DNA of 12,000 nt from the NCBI RefSeq assembly GCF_964340395.1, contig NC_135555.1, forward strand, positions 2,733,001 to 2,745,000. Direction: 5' to 3'. The translations under genes were made by a program, and so were the position numbers. Below are positions 1 through 7,661 of this stretch, one piece after another. The notes beneath the pieces were generated by a model. The model worked only from the letters and a program-made list of their open reading frames with translations, had not been told where the DNA came from and made no database searches. Every line of letters starts with the position of its first letter. Position 1 is the first letter of the stretch. Source of the stretch: Glandiceps talaboti. Lineage: Eukaryota; Hemichordata; Enteropneusta; Spengelidae.

Positions 1-277
1 ATAGCGATGTTCATGTACTGTCGGTCGAAGAGAAATGACCAACCGATCTGAAGTCCCTGGTTAAAAATAAATGTAATAAAGAATAACCAGGTATGCATCT
101 TGGGTTTAACGTAAACATAATCGTGGGCATTGCGTCTACACGTAGTCGTCAACAAATAACCAAATGCTACACCTAACCAAACGTAAATGACCGGCCATAT
201 TTGAAATGTCCAGTAGGCCGGTGTAAAGTCGGTGTGATACGCGTCCGATATATCTTGTGTTTTATTTAAGAATAAAC
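1..277 (-). CDS. Gene A, second coding exon (partial): uncharacterised multi-pass membrane protein, paralogue of gene B
   Basis: Read on the minus strand, a typical acceptor (TTTCATTTCAG, ending at 278) opens a frame with no stop to the window edge. It encodes about 92 residues starting G-L-F and including FTPAYWTFQIWPVIYVW, TTTCRRN, YVYVKPK and WSFLFDRQY. Two membrane segments are visible, one after the W-T-F motif and one after P-K. About 36 of 92 positions match gene B (7662 onward) with one single-residue gap, so this is coding beyond reasonable doubt. The exon begins in phase 1: the last base of the previous exon plus GT makes the glycine codon, exactly as in gene B. The remaining membrane segments and the stop codon lie beyond position 1. 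I do not know a function for the family. The P-A-x-W-T-F-x-I-W-x-x-I-Y block resembles the Trp-rich first part of TspO/MBR-type proteins, which is only an inference. Confidence 0.85.
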
Positions 278-330
278 CTGAAATGAAATATAAAGAAACG
301 AACTATTAATATTTCATTAATTACAATCAA

Positions 331-370
331 TGGATGGATGGATGGATGGATGGATGGATGGATGGATGGA
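331..370. repeat. (TGGA)10 microsatellite
   Basis: Ten perfect TGGA units lie directly next to the RY-alternating block but are themselves purine-rich and not alternating. They sit in the intron of gene A, about 50 bp from its acceptor side. Confidence 0.97.
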
Positions 371-371
371 T

Positions 372-474
372 TATACATACATACATACATGCATGCATGC
401 ATACATACATACATACATACATACATACATACATACATACATGCATGCATGCATGCATGCATGCATGCATGCAT

Positions 475-537
<63 letters not shown>

Positions 538-581
538 CACACACATACATACATACATACATACATACATACATACATACA

Positions 582-613
<32 letters not shown>
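372..613. repeat. Compound tetranucleotide microsatellite: CATA / CATG / CACG / CA / CATA
   Basis: The blocks run in order CATA, a short CATG, CATA (to about 440), CATG (about 441-476), CACG (about 476-524), CA (about 524-544) and CATA (about 545-612). Neighbouring blocks differ by single transitions, as expected from mutation and spreading of one ancestral repeat. Every base step alternates pyrimidine and purine without interruption for 242 bp. Long open frames across it on both strands (Cys/Met/Tyr/Val or His/Thr/Ile repeats) are products of the repeat and not genes. Length is probably polymorphic, and assembly collapse is possible. Confidence 0.97.
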
Positions 614-874
614 AAAACCGGCAAACAGTGTTTATCATCTTTAAAAGGAAAATTTTCTGATGACGTGGAATGATTATATGCATGGTTTGGCCATAATCTC
701 CTCTACCTCAAATATTTGATAAAGTTGTTCATGTATTCCCTGAATGTACTAGTAACCCCTTCATCCATAGTCAAAACCAAAGTCTGACATCATCGTTTTA
801 CACCAAGGTAAACACAAGAAAAGATAGCCAAGAAACACCGAACTAAAGATGAGAATTTAATATCGTCGACTTAC

Positions 875-983
875 CCCATTCTTGGCCTAGCGACACTGAT
901 AACTGACTAAAAAAGACAGTTAAACCATACATCCATAGGGATGCAATGATATAGAAAATGTAGACAGGTTGATGTTTTGGCAT
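875..983 (-). CDS. Gene A, first coding exon with the likely start codon and first membrane segment
   Basis: The exon spans 875-1050 on the minus strand. Its acceptor follows a strong pyrimidine tract (CTCTCTTCATCCAG, ending at 1051), and its donor is G|GTAAG with the GT at 874-873. The chosen ATG (983-981, context GAAGAAATGC) starts MPKHQPVYIFYI, then a hydrophobic segment of about 20 residues and ends GQEW plus one base of the split glycine codon. It aligns residue for residue with MADHKPVHIFVI of gene B, which is the main reason for choosing this methionine. The frame stays open upstream to the acceptor (ICIISSGVGVNWC...) without another ATG. A start in an earlier exon therefore cannot be excluded, but nothing like it is seen in gene B. 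The short, moderately polar N-terminus before the first membrane segment suggests a signal-anchor rather than a cleaved signal peptide. Confidence 0.75.
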
Positions 984-1050
984 TTCTTCTCCCAGTTTTT
1001 TCTTATCAATACACCAATTGACGCCAACACCACTACTTATGATACAAATA

Positions 1051-2678
1051 CTGGATGAAGAGAGAAAAGGTGAGTCAGCAAAGTAAGAATTGGTCAGCAG
1101 AGGGGGGTATCAATTAATGACAGCTATGTGTCAGTTTCAATTACTGATTGATGTTTGGGTTACTTTGTGAAAGTCTTCGTCTAATAGCTGAAATTCTGTT
1201 TTTATCATTTTTTCTCATCAACTAAAAATAACATCTTCCATAGAGGATTTGTATTGTTACTTTATGCATCAGATTAGCATATTTTCAGATTTTAATCGAT
1301 TATTGCGTATCACATACTTATAGTAGCTATCATGGCTTTGCTTTCTTTTAACCTTTGAACCCAAGCCACGTTAGATAACACATTCTTGTCACATTTTCTT
1401 CAACGTGTGTATATTTTAAGAGAAGATAAACATGAGACAGCAATTTTCGTGATATTTCTATCAACTTTTTCTCCTCCTTACACACCTTTCTTAGAGTGAA
1501 ACAAATCGCAATGTTGTACACAATTTACTGATATCCACTGTAATTCCAAATTTGCCACACCTATATTTGTTGGGATTGTCATGGTAACCAATGACCACCT
1601 GTCTCGTTGAATAGAATGAACACAGTAAAGGAAAGAGTCGTGCCCTGTCTTGTCTACTATTGTACAAAACGCCAGATATGGCTATATAACGTTATACGCA
1701 CAGTCCGTCATGCATAGCAATTGGTAAGTGAATGGATCAGCAAACGAAATGTTACATTGTCATGATTGTAACTAGTTAATATCACCTTATGAATGCTGGA
1801 TTACGACAATGTCTCAAGTCGGACACTTGACCAATAGCAGAAAAAAAAAGGAAATTCGTATTTTGTGTTCCGAGAGCATAAAACGTATCTAAGCAACGCA
1901 ATATTTTTCATATAACAGTATTGCTCGTGTACATCGCCTTGCTAGGTAGTTAGTTTGCGAAAGGAAATTAATTTTCGACTTGGAGAGATTGAGGAAGAAT
2001 ACAAATACTAACCAGAGGCCCATTTGTTAACTTACACCAACAATCAGTTTAGCTGACTTTGTCACTCCCAGTTACGGAAGAAGTTGCCAATATTTACCAA
2101 AATTGAACTGAAAAAAGGAGCAAACATATACAATAAAGAATATTTAGCGAAAATAAACTTACATGGTTAACACCTGGACGCAGTGATTGTAAACACCTGT
2201 GCTCAATGCTGGGGCCCACAAGAAATGTACTCAAAGACAAGATTCTGTCTGTATATATCAAAGTCCGCTTTAAGATTTGATTATCTCTTACGTAATTTGT
2301 AAAATCCTAAAGTCTATCTACTTCTAGTCTGATATTTAACTACGGGAGATGACTCGACTTGTGACAGCTCTTTTACAAATAAAAAGTTACTTATTGAGGG
2401 TTTTTTTCCATGTATGTTTGTTCGCACAGATGTCATGTTCAACATTGTTGTATAACTACATGTAGATAGAATCTAAACTAACATGTTGGAGTTAAAATGT
2501 TTTATAAATACATTATAAAGACATTTTAAACATCAAACATACTATAAAACTAGTCTTGAGATCACATGTAAACTTGTAAACTAGAAACTGAGAAATACCA
2601 AACCGTCCAAAGACATTTCGGCATCTTTCAAGTTAAGGCCCAGCCAGGAAATAAAGACAGACTATTATAATTTCTTAC
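1051..2678. other. Non-coding stretch upstream of gene A coding exon (possible 5' intron)
   Basis: No supported gene or RNA was found on either strand. If the candidate exon ending at 2679 is real, this is the first intron of gene A (about 1.6 kb, GTAAG donor at 2678 and CCAG acceptor at 1051). It contains a 12 bp palindrome TATAACGTTATA at 1685-1696. Several other weak minus-strand donors (for example near 2030 and 2160) are seen, so the structure of the 5' end is not settled. Confidence 0.4.
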
Positions 2679-2820
2679 CGCGTAACGTCGTAGTTTTTTT
2701 TTGAGAGCGCTAGAATGCAAACGATGGCGTATTGTATGGATGAGACTTGCACACCAAGGTAGTCCTGGATAAACTGTAATATGGTTAAATCCAGGCGTGG
2801 TTGATGATGACTCGGACTAC
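2679..2820 (-). other. Candidate 5' (untranslated) exon of gene A
   Basis: On the minus strand a donor TTACGCG|GTAAGAAA places an exon end at 2679. The same frame stays open from here back to a TGA near 2868, and joined to the acceptor at 1051 it runs into gene A in frame. It contains no ATG, so it could only be 5' UTR or part of a longer spliced leader. The upstream boundary given is arbitrary. The DR1 and E-box sites at 2870-2913 would fall just upstream, as a promoter would. Support is one good splice site and position only. Confidence 0.25.
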
Positions 2821-2869
2821 ACCGTATGGAAGACTTCCGTTTGGAAAATATCACGGGTCTTCTGCACCT

Positions 2870-2882
2870 AGGTCAAAGGTCA
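2870..2882 (+). promoter_or_regulatory. Perfect DR1 nuclear-receptor site
   Basis: AGGTCA-A-AGGTCA consists of two consensus half-sites separated by one base. This is the classical binding site for RXR, HNF4, COUP-TF and PPAR/RXR-type receptors. It lies on the upstream side of gene A, 24 bp from an E-box. Use in vivo is inferred. Confidence 0.5.
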
Positions 2883-2905
2883 ATCACTCATTTCAATTAA
2901 TCTTG

Positions 2906-2913
2906 TCACGTGA
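2906..2913. promoter_or_regulatory. TCACGTGA palindromic E-box
   Basis: A perfect 8 bp palindrome with CACGTG core, the preferred site of USF/MITF/TFE-type bHLH-zip factors. It lies beside the DR1 site, and the pair may be the proximal promoter of gene A. Confidence 0.4.
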
Positions 2914-3152
2914 CTCTTTAACGGAGGCAAGACATGAGTCGTTATGATCAAAATGATATTTTTCCAACTTTAAGTCTTTGTGGCCTGCACTGATTGGTTA
3001 CAGATTTCATCTACCGCTTACTGATATATTTAAAAAGTACAGCAAAGGGGAATATACAAATTGCCAGTAATTTTAGTACCATCATGTTACCTAATCTAGT
3101 GTAGGTCACTTGCTATCGTTATATAGCTTTGTATTGGCAGCATTGACATTAC

Positions 3153-3341
3153 ACTGTAATGACGTCATCGGTCTGGGGTTTATCACCTAGCCCTAATAAT
3201 GGGGAAAGGGAGATTAGAAAGCGCCCACAACGGCTGATCGGTCAGTCTACATTGAGATCCTAGACTGACAGATCAGCCGTTGTGGGCGCGGTCTAATATT
3301 AGGGCAGGCTGATAAACCCCGACCGATGACGTCATTACAGT
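3153..3341. repeat. Long imperfect inverted repeat (hairpin), MITE-like
   Basis: The left arm 3153-3248 and right arm 3262-3341 are near-perfect reverse complements around a 13-base loop. Both outer ends read ACTGTAATGACGTCATCGGT inward, and both inner ends pair GTCAGTCT with AGACTGAC. The left arm has about 15 extra bases (around 3199-3213), one extra T near 3174 and only a handful of mismatches, so the inversion is recent. There is no ORF and no clear target-site duplication. It could be a MITE, a fold-back made by a replication template switch, or, if transcribed, a long RNA hairpin. Confidence 0.85.
3243..3260 (+). repeat. 18 bp direct repeat, copy 1 (across the hairpin loop)
   Basis: CAGTCTACATTGAGATCC covers the last bases of the left hairpin arm and the loop. 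It is repeated exactly at 3338-3355, where it covers the end of the right arm and the flank. Confidence 0.9.
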
Positions 3342-3355
3342 CTACATTGAGATCC
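3338..3355 (+). repeat. 18 bp direct repeat, copy 2 (right edge of the hairpin)
   Basis: Identical to 3243-3260, 95 bp away. Its position at the right hairpin boundary hints at how the fold-back formed. Confidence 0.9.
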
Positions 3356-3521
3356 CGGATGACAAATATTTGTTAATACGATGAAATAGTCTAAAAAGTT
3401 GAAACTATAACTGACGTCTTAGGATTTAGCCTTCAAAGAGCGGAAATGTTTGCACTTCGAAAACTTTGTGAGAAAGATGCCTTTATTATCCGAGATAAGC
3501 TCGAGATCGAAAAAACTATAG

Positions 3522-3535
3522 TGATGACGTCATCA
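3522..3535. promoter_or_regulatory. 14 bp palindrome with CRE core
   Basis: TGATGACGTCATCA is a perfect palindrome holding the full cAMP-response element TGACGTCA (CREB/ATF family). It is independent of the hairpin at 3153-3341, whose two arms carry the same 8-mer. A fourth copy overlaps the stop codon of gene C (10323-10330). Function is inferred from the motif alone. Confidence 0.35.
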
Positions 3536-4605
3536 ATGTATGCAAGGCTACTCAAAACACCTGCTTCTGTGATCGTGACTTGTATCGGAGATATTCTGAA
3601 AATGACGAAATGTTGAGTTGATAAGTGGTTATTATTACGTGAAAGCCTTGTGCAACGGTTTAATTCGAAGGGAAAAGTTACAATGTATATGTAACATGTA
3701 GAGTAAAATGTGAAGAATTTAATGTAAGATTTAGGGCAAGAAGTATTACATATTCAATGAAGAGTGTATAGTACTAATAATTAGACATTGACATGTACAT
3801 GTTAATTAGAGGTCTGTTTTACCTATAAGTAGTACAGTAATAAATTGAAATTGTGATTCAGTGGGGCGCTGATTTTTGGGTGCGGACCCAAATATCTATT
3901 TGATAGGATTATTGCGCCATACAACCATTGCAACCAGTGTAGAGACAAGATTGTTAGCATATGAATAACAGTATTGTGTGTATTACATTACAATGTGGTC
4001 ATAAGATGACTTATACGTTGTTGTTGTTTTTGTGGGGGAGTGGGGAGGTTTTTTTTTTTTTTTTTTTTTTTTAAATATTTCTGTAAATAAAAGGTACCTA
4101 ATAAAATATATGAGGCGGTACTGAGTTTTGAACTAACTCTGAGTAAACGACTAATACGAATATAGCTAGGTAATACTAGTTTGGCTACAACTTTGGCTTG
4201 TAAGGATCGATGCTGTCACGGAAACAACATTGTCAAGGCTGTCTTTTGGAATACCGCACATGGGTACTGGATAATAGATGCAAACATTCAACCTATCCTT
4301 TGTACGGCCATTCTTGTGACAACAATTGTCACATCAGTCATACCAACTGTCTTCAAATGATGGAATATCCGGAATAGTACCACGTTGCCCCTGACAACTG
4401 AACAATGGGATCTGGTTTGAATGTGTGTAGATGTGTAAATAAGAGATGGGGATATATTGAAATAAGATATATTGAACACCATAGACTGTAAGATACGTTG
4501 TGTTGTTTAGTCCTATCAGGCTTCTTAACTTGATGAGTGCTGGCTGAGTGTGGCACGAATGTCTGTATTTTACAGACTACGAATACATCAAGTCAATATA
4601 CTGAG
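3536..4605. other. Intergenic DNA, no gene seen
   Basis: AT-rich sequence with stops in all frames at short intervals. Visible structure is a 7 bp stem hairpin TTTGGGT/ACCCAAA at 3875-3892 and a TTG/G-rich patch running into a T24 tract at 4021-4072. Minus-strand frames of 64-67 codons around 4288-4556 overlap each other and look like chance. Confidence 0.6.
4049..4072. repeat. T24 homopolymer
   Basis: Twenty-four T residues directly follow a G-rich patch (GTGGGGGAGTGGGGAGG). On the minus strand it is a poly(A) tract, so the tail of a retroposed sequence is possible. The minus-strand sequence just upstream of the A-run (the plus-strand bases following the T tract) shows nothing recognisable. 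Confidence 0.95.
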
Positions 4606-4699
4606 CATTCTCGCAAACCAGAGTTATTATTTCTACCACTACATTTCCAGTGGGAGGTTAAGAACGTTGCCGTAAAACAGGCCGTGGTTTGCGACGATG
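4606..4699 (+). repeat. Short interspersed repeat with inverted ends, copy 1
   Basis: The 94 bp element begins CATTCTCGCAAACCAGAG and ends GGCCGTGGTTTGCGACGATG. The same two ends occur in reverse orientation at 10506-10588, with a diverged and shorter middle. The ends are imperfect inverted repeats of each other: 13 of 15 bases of CATTCTCGCAAACCA match the complement of TGGTTTGCGACGATG. This looks like a very small non-autonomous element or a dispersed repeat of the species. Confidence 0.7.
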
Positions 4700-6621
4700 T
4701 ATACTGAATATCATCACCACAAAATGAGCCGTGGTATTAGTAGGATACACAACTCAGTGCTCACGCCTCTTGTTCTATATCGTACATATATCCTTTATGA
4801 AAAAAAAGATGCCATTCAGAATGCAAAACGCTTTAGGTTACTTTCTCCACATTATGCGCTGAATTACTTGATAACTAATGACCACTATTCCCTGGTTATT
4901 ACTATTAGTGCGATGGTCATAGACTCCGGAGTGACCTTGGCTATAGTGGGATTAACTGTCGTCTTTTTAATTAGTGTACTATTCGTATTACTTCTAGTGA
5001 TCTAGGGGTAATCATGAACGGTGAGCGGCAGAGAGTTACATCTCTCACCATTACACGCCATCATTAGGTGTACACGTTATATAACGATAGAAAAGCCAAT
5101 AGTGACGTCTACCAAATAAGCCGATCAATAAGGAAGGAGAACAATGAAAGTTGTTTACTGTATAGTTAACGTTTGTCAACCCCTTTTCAACCAGTAGCAT
5201 CATTTGAAGTAACAGTCGATCATGATGGTGTGAAGGCACTCAACTAACCATTACCTGTTACATTTGAGATTCACCGTATCAGCGATCAAACGGATATATA
5301 CAGGTAAAGTGGTTTCTATAAATAGACTATATAGACAGTCATAGGTTGTTGTTGTTGTACACGACACGGCAATCTAGGTGACATGTACACGTAACAATGG
5401 AGCAATAGACCACGCGGTTGTTCATCTCCCGGCCACTCCAAATCAACATATACGTTTATTTTGAGATATTACCTTATATAATATCACAATAATTGTTGTC
5501 CATTTTTTTATTCTCAATAAGTTCTGGTCAGTAGTTTGAAATGACCGGCGTTATTAACATTGCCAGTGGTCAGTTGAACATGGAGCATGATAATTGTCTT
5601 GTCTGTGCTATATGGGGTCTCTCTCCGTCTGGTCTCGATGCTAGGTCAAATCTGACCTACACGTATATAACATAAAAAACTAATCAGCACAGGAAGAAAG
5701 TTTAGGCCCCTTTTTGAGGAACAAAGATTACTACGAATAAGTTTTCGGGGTAATTCACTTCTTTGTATGCGAAAAATCGCACGTTAAATCATTTACCGTA
5801 AGTGGTGTTATTTTAATGGCGGTTGTCCCTCAGGCTTTAATACCTATTGATACACAATAACATTCATTCGAAAAAGAGCTGTCGCAAGTGGCGCTCTACT
5901 ACTCAGCATATGTCCAACGAGTCTCAGAAGACTCCTCAAAAGTTGAAAGAATTGTAACATGTCTGTGTTTTTTGTGTTCAAATCCCCCAAAGTATAGAAA
6001 TTGACAATTTGCCATATTTGTTGTAGTAGTTACTAGGCGAGTAACAGCAACAGAATACTTTTCAGTCTGTTAATAGCTGGCTGGGTTATCAAATTCTCTT
6101 GATTCAAACCAGTTGTCAGTTGCTGATTGCAGGTCATTAACAGTCTAATAGTAATGAATATATTTGACGTCTAAAAAACCGAAGGTATGAATGAATGAAT
6201 AAATAAGTGAACCACTAAAATTGGATAGAATGAAATGACTGTCATGCATGTGTGCACAAACACATATAAAGATATTGCCGATAAAGAAATTGATGAACGA
6301 ATAAATTAAAGAATGGAAGAAATTTCAAGTATGAATTAGCTAGGTGGAAAGATAAAGATTAATGTGAAAGTGCAGATAGAGATACAAACAGTTAAATCTA
6401 CATAAGTATGTATGTAAAAATGAGTGAAAGGAACAGGATACGCCAGGGAGATATCAAGGCCATAAATAAGGCTTTATTCTAGTTTGATACCATTCTAGAA
6501 TACTATTTGCATGTTAATTTGACGTTTTGATGAATTATATACCTTGACATAGTGAAGCGTAACATTGCGTACAACCTAAAACGTCCCCCAAACACTCTAG
6601 TGTATAACGTTATACCCACTT
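4700..6621. other. Intergenic DNA upstream of gene B, no gene seen
   Basis: No supported coding exon. A frame at 4697-5005 (102 codons) ends in a hydrophobic stretch but has no other support. Palindromic CGTTATATAACG at 5075-5086 and GTATAACGTTATAC at 6602-6615, an inverted pair of AGGTCA half-sites at 5643-5658, a short GAAT/AAAT repeat near 6185-6205 and a purine-rich stretch at about 6270-6430 are the only structures noticed. Confidence 0.55.
5643..5658. promoter_or_regulatory. Inverted AGGTCA half-sites (IR4)
   Basis: AGGTCA-AATC-TGACCT has two perfect nuclear-receptor half-sites facing each other with a four-base spacer. The classical estrogen-type element has a three-base spacer, so dimer binding is uncertain. 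It lies about 1 kb upstream of the candidate gene B start. Confidence 0.3.
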
Positions 6622-6709
6622 CAAATAAAAAATTCCTTTCACTGATTATTCAAGTCGCTTCCCGATACATCTGTGCAGAGACAACTACTCTACACATCTA
6701 CACAAACAG
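6622..6709 (+). other. Candidate promoter and 5' UTR exon of gene B
   Basis: A possible exon ends ACACAAACAG|GTAAAATT with donor GT at 6710-6711. The acceptor that would pair with it is the pyrimidine-rich TCTTCACATTATCAG ending at 6871, giving a first intron of 162 bp. An A/T-rich block (AAATAAAAAA, about 6624) about 30 bases before a TTCACTGATT initiator-like sequence could be the core promoter. No ATG lies in frame with gene B in this exon, so it would be untranslated. The upstream limit is a guess. Confidence 0.35.
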
Positions 6710-6909
6710 GTAAAATTGGTGCGTGTTTTTTGTCGCTAAGTTTGACCCTCTGGTGGAAGTTTGAGTATTTTTTTCATTGATTTACTCATCAATTCGTTTC
6801 TTTCACAGCGAAATGGTCTTGAAATTGACAGTATCATAAATTTCACTATCTTCTGTTCTTCACATTATCAGGTAATTTGGCAGATGAGAAGAAAACGAAT
6901 GATTTCACT

Positions 6910-7036
6910 ATGACCAAATCCATGGCTGATCACAAACCTGTTCATATTTTTGTCATTGTGGTGACGGTAGTGCTCTATGCGATAACTGCCTTCCTCTACT
7001 ATTTAGCAAATCAAGGAGAGAACGGCATCATTGCAG
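6910..7036 (+). CDS. Gene B, first coding exon: uncharacterised multi-pass membrane protein
   Basis: The exon probably runs from 6872 (acceptor TTATCAG) to 7036 (donor GCAG|GTAAGG). ATG 6910 (A at -3) gives MTKSMADHKPVHIFVI, and a second in-frame ATG at 6922 aligns with the gene A start, so either may be used. It encodes the short N-terminus, the first membrane segment (about residues 12-32) and the loop ending GENGIIA, with the glycine codon split by a phase 1 intron. The frame is open back to the acceptor but has no earlier ATG. The divergent homologue gene A lies on the opposite strand with about 5.9 kb between the start codons. Confidence 0.78.
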
Positions 7037-7661
7037 GTAAGGATACCTACACATCAATTATATCATTAGCCATTTTCCACATTGTGAGGAAAACACTCCT
7101 TAATGGATTCTACTTAGGAAAGGTTGAAGTTCGTACAAGCACATGTACAGTGTCAAAAATGCTGAGATGAATGTCACTGGTGCGTAGCATTTCTCAGGCT
7201 ACATATATATCAACTTTGTCATGTATCGTGTCTAGCTTTCCAATCCGTAAATATAGCGAGCTCTGAAATTGAAATCTGGGTCTTAGTATTCGTTCACTGA
7301 ATGTGATGGCAACTAATGTCATGCATATAGCTAAAAAGATGCAGTAAATCAATGACAACGTAAGCTTAGTAGATCCACTAAAGGAGAAGTCTCAGAAAAC
7401 ACTTTATTTCGGAAACACATCGAGGTCAAATTCTTACGAGAAGGGTATACTAACACTACGACTCCAAAGTGATTGCTTTAAGGTAATACATTTGAATAAT
7501 CCACCTTATTTTAAGTCGATAGAATAGTTAGTCACAATGGATTTTGCATTTCGTGACATGGTTCCTAGTTTGTACAGTACAACTTACTATTAACATATTT
7601 GAAGAAGCTAGTATTGAACTAATAGGTAAATAATAGCACCGATTTTTAATTTTATTTTCAG
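7037..7661 (+). other. Gene B intron (phase 1)
   Basis: The 625 bp intron runs from GTAAGG to TTTTATTTTCAG. It splits a glycine codon at the same place as the gene A intron (278-874) but has none of that intron's microsatellite. No other feature is seen in it. Confidence 0.85.

Larger units (their letters stand above)
278..874 (-). other. Gene A intron (phase 1) carrying a compound microsatellite
   Basis: The intron is 597 bp, with GTAAG at the 5' side (874 down) and TTTCAG at the 3' side (280-278) on the minus strand. Its phase and position match the intron of gene B. About half of it is the tandem repeat at 331-613. The rest shows no coding or RNA signal. Confidence 0.75.

Noticed and set aside
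262-683. Long open frames on both strands across the microsatellite, 79-120 codons
   Set aside because: They translate the tetranucleotide repeat into periodic Cys/Met/Tyr/Val or His/Thr/Ile strings, occur in many frames at once, and lie in an intron of gene A.
4049-4072. T24 tract as the poly(A) tail of a retroposed gene
   Set aside because: The sequence on the body side of the tract shows no frame, no known gene and no target-site duplication that I can see. It is kept only as a homopolymer.
4288-4556. Two overlapping minus-strand frames of 64 and 67 codons
   Set aside because: Short, mutually overlapping in different frames, low-complexity-free but without any protein-like signature.
4697-5005. 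102-codon plus-strand frame with a hydrophobic C-terminal segment
   Set aside because: Its ATG is formed at the very end of the 4606-4699 repeat. There is no recognisable family, no homologous copy here, and no splice or promoter support. It may be chance, though the hydrophobic tail makes it the least implausible of the rejected frames.
5051-5239. 62-codon minus-strand frame with a His-rich start
   Set aside because: Short, no family signature, no splice context and no homologue in the window.
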